Source: Isoetes taiwanensis
Taxonomy: Eukaryota; Streptophyta; Lycopodiopsida; Isoetales; Isoetaceae
Length of the DNA: 64,000 nucleotides
Assembly (NCBI GenBank): GCA_021234155.1
Contig: JAJEKV010000057.1
Span: forward strand, 6,417,821 to 6,481,820
Reading direction: 5' to 3'
In this document: one piece after another, positions 43,168-53,550 of the stretch
How the letters are laid out: each line of letters begins with the position of its first letter
Numbering within the stretch: the first letter of the stretch is position 1
The notes under the pieces: generated by a model
What the model saw: only the letters and a program-made list of their open reading frames with translations
Told to the model about the DNA's origin: nothing
The model's database searches: none
Position numbers and translations under genes: made by a program

Positions 43168-45814
43168 AGCATTGGGCCTCGAAGAGGAGACACCAAGGAT
43201 CCAGTATCCGCGTCCTGCTCCTTACTCGCAGCCACGGCCGTCCACACCCTACAAACCCCGCTCGCCAAGTCCGGGGCCCTCTCAGCAGAACACTTATGGC
43301 CGCCAGGAAAAGAAAGTCACCTTCAGCACGCCAGATAAACAGAGAAATGTCGGTAAGGAAGTTCGAAACCTCTTACAGTCTATTCCTAAAGAGGCACGAG
43401 AACAGCTCCGCCGAGATAAGGCATGCTACAGGTGTATGCGGCCAGGACACTTTATGCACAATTGTCCTTATGTTACGCAGACTGCCCAGCTGGCCATGGC
43501 CGACCTCGATTGGGACGATCTAGAGTCGACTTTACCTGTCGAAGAGGAGGCTCCCGAGTATATTCACGGTGCGTCTCATATCCTTGCAGCTATAGAAACC
43601 GGCAATGCTGAAAGTCAGCCTGCTGTCATTTCTACCATAGGTCAAGTAGACAGTAAGCCTTTTGTAATTCTTATGGATACGGGAAGTACACATAATTTTG
43701 CTTCTCCTAGAATGGCCCAGGTCTTACAGCTGGAAACATTGAGGTCCCGACTAAGACCTGTCACTCTAGCCAGTGGTAAGATCAGACATACTCATGGCCG
43801 TCGCATCAACCTCAAGATGCAGTTGCCGGGTGCACCAGTTGCTATGGGTGCCGAGTTGATGGATATCGGTAAATACGACCTCATTGTCGGTATGGAATTC
43901 TTGGCATCTGCAAAAGCCAACATAGACTGCGAGAAACGGGAAGTTACCGTTAACGCAGCTAATGGAGCCCGCATAACTATAAAAGGTGAACCATTCAACC
44001 CTATCATGCAGTCTATGTCCATCAGGCAGTTAGATAAAGCTATACGCAAGGAAAAGCTCCTCTGCGTCATTAGGCTTGCTTCCATAGAGTCAGGTGCTAA
44101 ACAGAAGCAAGTAATAGATACCTTGCCAGAGGGGATTGCTCATCTTCTCCGGGAATTTGGTGATCTTTTCCCAGATGAGATCCAGAAGCTCCCTCTTTTT
44201 AGAGGGGTGGAATGTGAAATAGCTTTAGAGCCAGGTACCAAGCCTACCAGCAAGGCCCCATACCGTATGAGTCCTCTAGAATTGGCAGAACTTAAGAAGC
44301 AACTTCAGGAGTTACTAAACCTAGGTTTCATCCGACCTAGCGTTTCGCCTTTTGGCGCTCCTATTCTCTTCGTTAAGAAAAAGGACGGCTCGCTGAGGAT
44401 GTGTATTGATTATCGTCAACTCAACAAGCATACCATCAAGAATCGTTATGCTTTGCCTAGAGCAGATGACCTAATGGATCAGTTGCAAGGGGCTAAGTAT
44501 TTCTCAAAGATTGATCTACGCTCCGGATACCATCAGATAAGGATTAAAGAGGAGGACATCCATAAATCTGCTTTTCGCACTAGGTATGGGCATTATGAAT
44601 TTTCAGTTATGCCTTTTGGATTAACTAATGCCCCAGCAACTTTCATGCGACTAATGAATGATGTCTTCCGACAATACTTGGATGATTTTGTTGTTATTTT
44701 CTTTGACGACATTCTCATCTATAGTAAGACCCTAGAGGAGCATCAGACGCATCTTAGATTGGCCCTACAAAAGCTAAGGCGTCATCAACTCTATGCCAAG
44801 TTCTCTAAGTGCAACTTTGCCACTCCGAAGGTCGATTATTTGGGCCATGTCATTTCAGCAGAGGGAATTGCTACAGATCCGGCAAAGATAGAAGCCGTAA
44901 GGGAATGGCCTATTCCAGGAAATGTTTCCGAGGTCCGAAGTTTCTTGGGATTAGCAGGATATTATCGAAAATTTGTAAAGGATTTTGCAAGGATTGCAGC
45001 ACCTCTTACAAATCTTACAAAGCATGAGAAGGTGAAAGATTGGATGGAGCACTGGAAGGCAAAGGTTCAGGAAAGTTTCCAGCAGCTTAAGGATGCCTTA
45101 ACGTCAGCACCAGTTCTCACATTGCCTGATCCTGAAAAGGATAAACTAGTGGCAACGGATGCCAGTAAGATTGCCACCGGTGGAGTCCTAATGCAGGAGG
45201 GGAGGGTTATTGCCTATGATTCAAAGAAAATGAATGAGAGGGAGCAGCGATACCCTACCCATGACCAGGAATTGTTAGCCATTGTCCGCGCCCTGCGGAT
45301 ATGGAGACACTATCTTCTTGGTAGAAGATTCCAATTGGATACGGATCATCAAAGCCTCCGTTATTTATCCACCCAGCTAAATCTCAATCTCTGTCAGAGA
45401 AGATGGATGGAATTCCTGGAGGAATATGATTTTGAGATTATGTATAAACCTGGCAAGCACAATGTGGTTGCGGATGCGTTGTCACGCCATCCCTTGGTCA
45501 CCCGAACCCATTGTAACGCAATTTCTACACTCACCAGTGAGTTTGGGAAACAGATAGAACGGACCTTGGCCACGGATCCCGAGTTCTGTGAAGTTTGGGA
45601 TAGCTTGACTAAGGAAGCTCGAACAGATAAGGAACGTGAAGCTTTCCGTTCGTATAAGAAAGAAGGCAACTTGTTATATTACAAGGATAAGTTGTGTGTA
45701 CCTGAGATTTCAGGAGTACGTAAGCTCATTCTCCATGATACACACAATAGCCCTATAGCTGGACACGCAGGGTTTATGAAAACCTACTTTAAGATTCGAT
45801 CCAGCTATTTCTGA
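43148..45814 (+). pseudogene. Chromovirus pol: zinc knuckle, protease, RT, RNase H
   Basis: 888-codon frame. CCHC knuckle [14 protein letters not shown] (about residue 94), aspartic protease [16 protein letters not shown] from [20 protein letters not shown] through [13 protein letters not shown] and [11 protein letters not shown] to [10 protein letters not shown] (a variant of the usual F/Y-I/V-DD box with both Asp kept). RNase H starts [13 protein letters not shown] and ends [10 protein letters not shown]. The frame stops at TGA 45812-45814 inside the HHCC zinc domain of integrase ([14 protein letters not shown], then SYF-stop). A Trp codon is the family's normal residue at this place, so it is a nonsense change. 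Confidence 0.93.
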
Positions 45815-45820
45815 CCTTCT

Positions 45821-47080
45821 ATGAAAAAGGACATTGCTAGGTACATTAAGCAGTGTCAGGTGTGTCAGCAAACGAAAGCTGAGCAGTTGAGGATTCCAGG
45901 CGAGTTGCAACCTTTGGATGTGCCCAACGCCAAATGGGAAGTGATAACCATGGATTTCATTGTGGGCCTTCCACGTACTCTCCGTGGGTATGACGCGTTA
46001 ATGGTAGTGGTCGACAAATTGTCCAAAATGGCTCATTTCTTGCCATGTCGGACCACGGATACAGCTTTTGATACTGCTCTGCTATTTGCAAAGGAGATCT
46101 TCAGATTACACGGAATGCCACGGGTTATTATTTCCGACAGGGATCCCAAATTTGTAAGTGCATTCTGGAAAGATTTCTTTCCCACCATCCAAACCAAGCT
46201 TGCTATGAGTATGGCATATCATCCTCAAACAGATGGTCAGACAGAGCGTACCAATCGCATTATAGAGGACATGCTGCGAAGTTATGTGTGGAGTAGGCAG
46301 TCACAATGGGCTGATTATATCTATCTCGTCGAGTTTGCCTATAACAGCATGAAACAGGAGTCTTCCAGAATGTCTCCCTTCATGATAAATTATGGTTATC
46401 AATGTCTTACTCCAGACACATGGCATAACCCCGTTTCTAAGGTGGAGGTTTCTCAACAACTCCTCTTGGAGATGCAAGCTCTAGTCGAAGAAGTTCGTGG
46501 CTACTTATTAGCTGCACGCAGTCGTCAGAAGAGTGTAGCTGATAAGCACAGACCCCCACGCATTTTTCAGGTGGGCGAATCAGTTTGGCTTAAGATTAAG
46601 GTGAAGCAAGCCAAGCTTAAGATTGGCAACTGCAAAAAGTTGGCCCCCAGATGGGCTGGACCGTTCAAAATTATTGACCGTGTTGGAGAACAGGCATATC
46701 GTTTGGATTTGTCGCCCCGCTTGAAGATCCACAAGGTCTTTCACGTGAGTCTTCTGAAACAACACACCCCTGATCCAGAGGAGGTTTTGGATACCCCAAC
46801 CCTCCTAGAAATGATAGAAGAGCAGCTAGAAATAGTGCCTGAAGCTCTTCTTGATCGAGCTTATAAACAAACTAGAAGGACTCAAATGTTGCAATATTTG
46901 GTTAAATGGAAGCACTTACCAGTTGAGGATGCTACTTGGGTGATGAAGATAGACCTTGACAAGCATTATCCGGACTTCATGCGGGAATCTCAAGGCCGCA
47001 CCATCAACGATGCTATCAACCCCGCAGCCGGCGGTAAGCTTGGAAGCTTGATTGCCAAGGGTAGCGCCTTAGAGGGGTAG
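45821..47080 (+). pseudogene. Chromovirus integrase core and chromodomain
   Basis: Same frame as pol after the TGA. CQVCQQTK completes the HHCC zinc domain. The catalytic core shows MDFIVGLP, IISDRDPKFVSAFW and YHPQTDGQTERTNRIIEDML (D, D, E). The GPY-type segment is KLAPRWAGPFKIIDRVG and KIHKVFHVSLLKQH. The C-terminus (about 46890-46990) is a chromodomain of the variant retroelement type, YLVKWKHLPVEDATW, expected to steer integration to marked chromatin. Confidence 0.93.
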
Positions 47081-47671
47081 ATGCATCCTAAATAATAGTT
47101 ACCGATGATGACATCACCTTGTATTCTCTAGGACGTGGTGTACTGTCAATGTTGACCTGATCACGACTTGCTTGGACAGCATATAGTAATAGGTCGCGTT
47201 CATCTCGGCTATAATGGGAACTTCACCATTCCCTATGCTGCAATGAATTGCAAACCATAGACATGATAGGTTCCCTGGGAGATAGACTTTTCTTTTATTT
47301 AATTTAAGGGGGTGGCCCCTTCAACCACAATCTAATTATATATACTGATATACCGACATGTGCAGGCCAGTGAGCAGTACGTGACCTACCCATGTTAGAG
47401 GGTTGCTGATGGCCCGCTTTCTTCAGTTCTATTTTGTCTACACGTCATGTTTTGTTGTTACTCTCATGTTGGTATTGGACTTAGGTCCTTGAACTTTTGG
47501 TTATGATAATCATGTAAAATGCACCTTGGTGCTTAAACTGTTTTCAACTTCAAAGTTTTCATATATATATTACCTTTGAAAATATGGGATTACCTTCCTT
47601 CATAATGTCATATCCTATAAATGTAGCTAACCCTAATGCTGAGGACAGCATTAGTTCTAAGGGGAGGAGAA
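47081..47671 (+). other. 3' untranslated part of the chromovirus
   Basis: Between the integrase stop and the 3' LTR. AT-rich, no open frame of note, ends in the polypurine tract. Confidence 0.7.
47659..47671 (+). other. Polypurine tract
   Basis: AAGGGGAGGAGAA directly precedes the 3' LTR and would prime plus-strand DNA synthesis. Confidence 0.9.
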
Positions 47672-49281
47672 TGTGACGTTCCAAGTATTTATACGGCATA
47701 TGTATAAATACATTGACACGTCACCCAGTATAGATACGCCACCATGGGGTATGGTAACCTAGGGGGTTGACCTAAAAGGGATTTAGTTAGCTATGTTAAT
47801 TAAAACATTAAGGATAATAACCTATGATTTAGGAAATTAATAATAATTAAGCTAATTATGGTTTGGGAAGGCACCACCTGGCCAAACTCAATTGGCCAGC
47901 ATGGGGATTGCTAATTGGATCCAATAAGGTGGATCACCACCCCCTTATCAGCCAGTAACCAACCATTTGAGCGCCCAAGGAGCAGCTGAGCGCCCAAGGA
48001 CTGTTGCAGACTTCACCAAATACACTAAATCACCACTAGCTGTTGCTGCCACCCTACTTGCGGCATCATGGAAGCCCCTCTCGATAACGGTTCCAGCCGA
48101 AACACGGGTTAGTAGTAGTTTAGCTTGTGTTTTGTAAGATAGTACTGTAGTACTCTCTTTGTTGATTGCCTTGTGGAAATTAACCCTTCTGTGGTAAGTA
48201 GGATTACATTTCAATTATGAATGGTGCTCTGTTAAGGAATTGGTTGATGTATCTATGAAGTTTTCGGGTAGCTTCCATTAAACAGGGGTTTAAAGGGGGG
48301 GTAGAGACCTCTGAGCTCAAATATGATAGTATGCTCCTAGATATAGCCCTGTAATATTCCCACTAGTGCGGCCTGTATACAAGAGACCACCGGGTCATAG
48401 ATGCTATGGTCTGGCTTAGCACCAGATAAAGGACACAGTGGTGAAGTGGGGGTGGGGTCTTGCACGAACATAAAAGGCTCCTGAGACTCCTACAGTGGGC
48501 TAGGCCTGATAGCCGGTCACGTAGAGGGCCGGGTATGGGTCTGACACTCCCTGGGTGTAGAGGTGTGATCCGTATGGAGCATCTTGCACTTTGAGTAGAT
48601 TTAGGGTGAGTAAGTTGAGTACGGATGCGGGGGTCGCTGATGCGGCACGTATTCTCTAGCTCACCCATGGAACCACTATGATCCTAGAAGGGGATGCCTC
48701 CCTGGCCTGCCTCATCGGACCGGGGTGTCATGAACCCTGGAGTAGACTCAAACAGGTGATTCCTTGAGTTTGCGTCTCCGGAAGGCTATAGCGAAGCCAT
48801 AGCGTGAATCGACCCATCTGCAAAGTGTGCACAGGAGGGGCGGATGGAGTGGACAACCCTAGCCGATGTTCTATGCCAGCCAACGCCATGCCAAGACTCG
48901 GTCTGCTGATCTCTTGAGGCCTAGCCGTCAGTCGATCCTCACTAGAGTCTGAGCCGGGGTAGAACCTGAGGTTTGGGGTGTTCTCTTAGTTTTAGATGTA
49001 TATTCTTTGCCGTTGTTAATTGGATGGTTGCGCCACCCTTCGTGGTGGTTATTTATATCTGATTTTTGCTGTGTGCTAACCCTTGTATTCATGCTTCCGC
49101 GACGTAGGCGCCCATCGAAGGCGTGGGCCGAATGACACCTCTGTGTCCTTCACCCGAGCCTCCTCACGTAGATGGCCCAGGTTAGACGGAGGGCCCTGCT
49201 CATGGCGAGATGGTCGCCATGGGAGGGGAAAGTCCCCGTATGTATACGGCCGGGGGTCGTATATATTCAGGGAGCGTCACA
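47672..49281 (+). repeat. 3' LTR of the chromovirus
   Basis: 1,610 bp. It has an extra segment of about 36 bp near 48190-48225 and a different short block near 47970-48010 (GAGCGCCCAAGGA, present twice) compared with the 5' LTR. Confidence 0.96.
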
Positions 49282-49490
49282 CAGTTCATGAAAACTGGTC
49301 TCAAAGTAGACCATGCTTGTTGTGGTCTACTTATTTTTCTACGCGGTGGTGGTGCGGAAGATGACTCAGGTTGCAGCTCTGTTTGAGACACCAATGCCTC
49401 TGCTGGTTGTGGCTCTACTTGCGGCTCTATCTGAGACACTAATGCCTCTGCTGCCACTAAGTTAACTTCTGCTCTCTCTTCTGAAGCCAT
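49282..49490 (-). pseudogene. Protein-kinase-like gene, N-terminal part
   Basis: Starts MASEERAEVNLVAAEALVSQ with a repeated AEALVSQ-E-Q unit, followed by PPPRRKISRP. Removing the chromovirus with one CAGTT copy joins …RPVFMN to WLCNRLC… in frame at 36136. This shows that the two parts were one coding exon. Confidence 0.7.
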
Positions 49491-50400
49491 GCTGCTTCTT
49501 TAATGAGCAAAATGTAACTCCACGACAATATGCAAATGACAGCAACAACACCTATAGGGTCAAGCAAAGATAAATCCTTCAATTTCGTGCTTAGCAAGAG
49601 CGTAAATCAACTCACTTTAACTAAAATAAAACGTTAAGTTTTAAGCCAACACGTCACGACCCTAACATCCTATCCTAATACTACTAAATGAATTTTGATT
49701 GGTTGATATCTACGTGCAAGGATGGGGGAACACATGAAATGACCCAGGTCGTGCTTTTCCATAAGACAAGACCAATCGAATACTTACTAAAACATACGCC
49801 AATCCCTATATTTTTGTCGGACTTTCATCAACAACACCATCAGGAACTAGGGTATATGTTAGTAAGACATACTCGTAACCTTCTATAAGAGTAAAACACA
49901 CACCTTTTGACACTCTGTGGCCAAAGCCAACAACCGCATCAAGCGAGGGCTATACTTCTCAAAAAAGGAAAGACCCTAGTTGCCTTAAACTTCAGCAATG
50001 CCACCCACCCTCGGCATGGCGCAAATAACTGTTGCAATACCAGGCAAGAGACACTACCTATGCTATTGGCAACACGAAACCCTATGGCACTATACCTAAT
50101 TGGCACTTCTACAGTTGTCCTTTGATAAGGGAGGGCAACAAAAATTTCCTTTTTTCTTTGTGCCCCCCCCTTTTTTTTCCCCTAAAAATAGGCCAAGCTC
50201 AGTCCACAGAACAAGGCATTCACCATCGTCATGCCCCTTGGACAGGAGGGCAACAGGCGAGGGCCTAACTGAGGACCTTGCCTGATCTAACTATCAAAAA
50301 CAACACTAACTACTTTTTGCCAAAAAACTAAGAGAAACAAAAAAAATTAGTTTTTGAGGGGCAGGTTGGAAGGTTTGGCGCAGAAGATACTTCTTTACGG
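49491..50400. other. Non-coding stretch upstream of the kinase-like gene
   Basis: No coding sequence recognised on either strand. In minus sense it would hold the 5' flank of the kinase-like gene. A C8/T8 tract lies near 50162. Confidence 0.4.
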
Positions 50401-50444
50401 CGCAAAAACTGAAAAATCGCATTGCAAATATATAAAAAAACTTT

Positions 50445-50808
50445 GCGTACGCGGATTTCTCAGTTTCGCGTACGCGGAAACTTTTTCACGTATGCAAAAC
50501 CATATAAACAGCATATGTGAAACCCTCGAGAGATCCGCGTACGCGAAATATTCAGTTTCGCATACGCGAAAGCTACATTTTTGCGTACGTGAGACTCAGA
50601 TTCAAATTTTGCACAACAAATTCGTTCATTTTGCGTACGCGAAAATGTTTTTGCGTACGTGTTTCTGAAGGTTTCTCGTACGCGAAATTTTTCTTTTCTC
50701 GGCCGACGACCTAAAAATACGTGAAATGTGTTTTTTTCCAAAAAAATACGTATTTTTTAACTTTATATGTTAGGAATTTGGATTTCGTACGTACAGAACC
50801 CGTCCCTG
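50445..50808. mobile_element. Orphan transposon end with GCGTACGCGAAA subterminal repeats
   Basis: About nine GCGTACG(C/T)G or related motifs in both orientations occur between 50445 and 50695. They are followed by TTTCGTACGTACAGAACCCG and an end ...GTCCCTG at 50808. Read inward, the end is CAGGGACGGG, a hAT-like terminus. A candidate 8-bp duplication would be GCTTCGCC (50809-50816). The partner end was not found in the window. Confidence 0.5.
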
Positions 50809-50816
50809 GCTTCGCC

Positions 50817-52587
50817 ACACTACATGGCTTGGAAGTGGTCCTCTAAGGCTGGACACATGCTAAGAGAGTGTACAACATGAGGCATACATCAACTCTATCA
50901 GCTGCAAGGCCTAATCAGCTCGAGTGGCATTCATAGAACTGGAGTGGGCACTGCATGCTTATGGATATCTCATGGTTATTTCAAGGTTTCTCAGGGTCTC
51001 GTGGTTATCTCATGGTTATTGTAAAGCTGTGACATGTGCATTTACAACTTATTTGGATGACTTAATGATGTTCTGGTATTTCCCATAATGTTCTAATATT
51101 TCTCATAATGTGGCTCTTGTTATCATTGTTCATGTCATGTGCTAATATTGCATTGCTAGTTTCTAGCATAGAGGGATTCTCTAGTGAGGCATCTAAGTCT
51201 AAGAACGATTCTTGTGATTGGTACATCATGCATTTCTCTTGTTGATTATGCCAACATTTTCTAAATGCCTCAAACCCCCCACTTAGTCTTTATGACTTAT
51301 CCCACGTGTTCATAGTGTAAGCACATAGAGGCTTGAAGGATCGTCATGCAGTTGCAAGCCTCAATTGAGTTAGGAGCCTGAGAGATCATTGTGAGCCTTT
51401 AGCATGGTCTTGTTATTGCTTTATAAACTTAGCCTTGTGGATTCGGAGAAAGTGCATATTGTCATTTATATCGCATGATATGTTATAGATCTATGTGAGT
51501 TGTTCTCATATGTGTTCTTGGAAATAATTCGGTATAAAGATTAAATTCTTTATCTTGAGAATTTGGCTAAAGAATGATGTTGCAGTACGTTATTCAATAT
51601 ATGCATACCAACTCAAGTAATGTTCATATGTATGATGGGATCTCGAGTTACTTGGAGGTTAACCCGGCAGGCCCATTACAAATTCTAGTATAAAGTGCTG
51701 CCATACTATATTCACTAACCAGAAGTAGTATATTACGATTGATATTTTGATGGCCAATCACCCTCTCAAGCACCAAGAGAAGGAGCCACCCTCACCTTCT
51801 AGCCAAAGGTTTCTTGATCTCCAAGAAGTCTGTCAAGGGCTTCCCGACCACAAGAAATCCTAGTTCCTCCATTCCACGTCGATGTTTAAAGCTCTAAAAC
51901 TATCGTTGTAGCCTTTGAACTTCCTAACATGATAAAGAATATAGAGATTGAGTAGCAAATATACCTTTTATCTCAAGACTCTGAAAGACGTGGAAGACAA
52001 AGCAATAGATATCTCATGAAACAACTCCATTCTCCTGACAAAAGCAGCTAACCATGGATGCCATTGGCTAAAAGAGAACATTCGAGGCATATTCTAGCAT
52101 ATCTATAGAATGCAAATCCATCACCATCAGGGTTTGGGAGGTTCCTCCCCTAAATTTCAAGTTGAAATTGAAAAATTTCGAATTAAATGTGTAGATGCAG
52201 GAAAAAACTCTAGTAAAAATGAATGGGTTTTCATACAATATCTGATAAGTTTGTATAGGATTTGATGTAAAATCCATTTGAGGCTAACTTTTGCAGGCGA
52301 ACTTGTTGGCTAGCCCAATTTTCAATTTTAAACCCTAATCAGCACAGCAAGGGTTTATCCTTAGAGCAACAAAGAATACCAATCCATCATCATAACAAGG
52401 GTTTGTCTTTAGGGCAAAAAAAAAAAGAACTGCTAACGCATTATAGGTTGCCCTAAAAAATATTTAACAACAGTTACAGCTAATTGCTATTTATGTGGCA
52501 TATGAAACAACTAGTCCTCTGCATCTATTGTATTGTATTGGGTCCCAAAGACCTTTGGTCTCCGTGGACGTTAAAAATTAGCCCAAT
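50817..52587. other. AT-rich region without a gene
   Basis: No recognisable coding sequence or terminal repeats; only short spurious frames. Confidence 0.45.
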
Positions 52588-53037
52588 TTAATTAGGAAAA
52601 ATTCTAAATATACCCCTCAAGTTTATAAATATTCCAAAAATACCCCTAGAAATAGGTTTTTAGCTCAAATGGCAATAACTTTGTTGAGGTCAACCAACTA
52701 GAAAGGTGTCCTTCATGAAACTTATAGTTATGAGTGAGAGCTATCCAATAGCAGTAGAATCATCCAAAACGGAGTTGGAATCTTCAAGTTATAGTGTTTT
52801 AAGTAAGTGCTATAAAAATGACATAAATGAGCATAACTTATGAATTTCAACTCCAATTTCGATGAATTTAATGTTGTTCGGAAGATCTTATCCTAATTTA
52901 TGATGTTTGTGAGGACAACTTTTCCATTTGAGGAGCAAAAAAAACTCTATTACCTTTTTTTCCAAAAATGCGCTTCATTTAGAGGGTATTTTTGGAATTT
53001 TCACAAAATTGAGGGGTATGATTGGAATTTTCCCTTT
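52588..53037. mobile_element. MITE, about 450 bp
   Basis: Arms of about 57 bp are inverted: the left contains ATACCCCTCAA and TTCCAAAAATACCCCT, the right AGAGGGTATTTTTGGAATTT and TTGAGGGGTATGATTGGAAT. TTTAATT flanks both sides (about 52580-52587 and 53036-53042), a possible target duplication. The GGGAAAATTCCAA-type end is common among plant Mutator- or hAT-derived MITEs. Confidence 0.75.
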
Positions 53038-53550
53038 AATTTATAATGGTAACGTATATAGAATAGAATAGAATAGAATATGATTTTATAATGGTAACGT
53101 ATATGGAACTAGTCTTCTGAAAGACTACCATCCGACTCGCCCATACATTCGAGGCCTCATCTCACCTAACCATCATGGGTTATTCTATGGTTTATGCCAC
53201 CCCCCAAGGGTTTGCCCGGAAACCCGATATGCAATGTAGATAATTTAGGGCAATTTCACCACTTATTACATGTGCATCTATGACCATTTAGTCCCAAAAA
53301 TATTACTTACCATCAACAAAGGAAAAGCCGTTGAGGCAGCGGAAAGATAGCCGTTGCTTTTTTTCACCTCTCCGGCGGTGCGAAGGCCGAAATATTCTCG
53401 CTGGCAAATTGCTGAAATACTGGCGCTGATTTGTTCCCTCGAATTTTATCTCTTTTGATGCAAATCAGTCACTGATTCCGCTGAATCTGGTTAGAATTTG
53501 TAAACTTCTTTTCTGAAGCATTTAGTCATCTGTCTAGGTCTGATCTGTCG
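53038..53550 (+). other. 5' flank of the ERG2/sigma-1-like gene
   Basis: A short GAATA tandem (53060-53080) is followed by C/T-rich DNA and a leader-like segment (53340-53550) with no upstream frame of note. The promoter presumably lies here; no clear TATA box was picked. Confidence 0.4.

Larger units (their letters stand above)
36137..49281 (+). mobile_element. Ty3/gypsy chromovirus, 13,145 bp, with histone-H3-containing extra ORF
   Basis: LTRs 36137-37710 and 47672-49281 start TGTGACG and end CGTCACA. The target duplication CAGTT lies at 36132-36136 and 49282-49286. The primer site TGGTATCAGAGC (37712-37723) and polypurine tract (47659-47671) are in place. Order: three extra open frames (38503-39795, 39964-41364, 41623-42042), then gag, protease, RT, RNase H, integrase and chromodomain. 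RT-RH-IN order plus the chromodomain place it in the chromoviruses. gag-pol has three lesions (TAG 42973, a frameshift about 43160, TGA 45812), whereas the three extra frames are intact. Most of the 13-kb size comes from long LTRs and these additions. Confidence 0.96.

Noticed and set aside
43150-43170. Programmed frameshift between gag and pol of the chromovirus
   Set aside because: No slippery heptamer or structure is evident. The reading resumes after a one-base change in the middle of a continuous-looking protein, and gag also has a TAG, so a lesion is the simpler view.
50760-50820. CACTA-type transposon end (CACACTAC at 50816-50823)
   Set aside because: The orientation is wrong for a right-hand end, and the repeat-rich DNA points to an end at 50808 instead.
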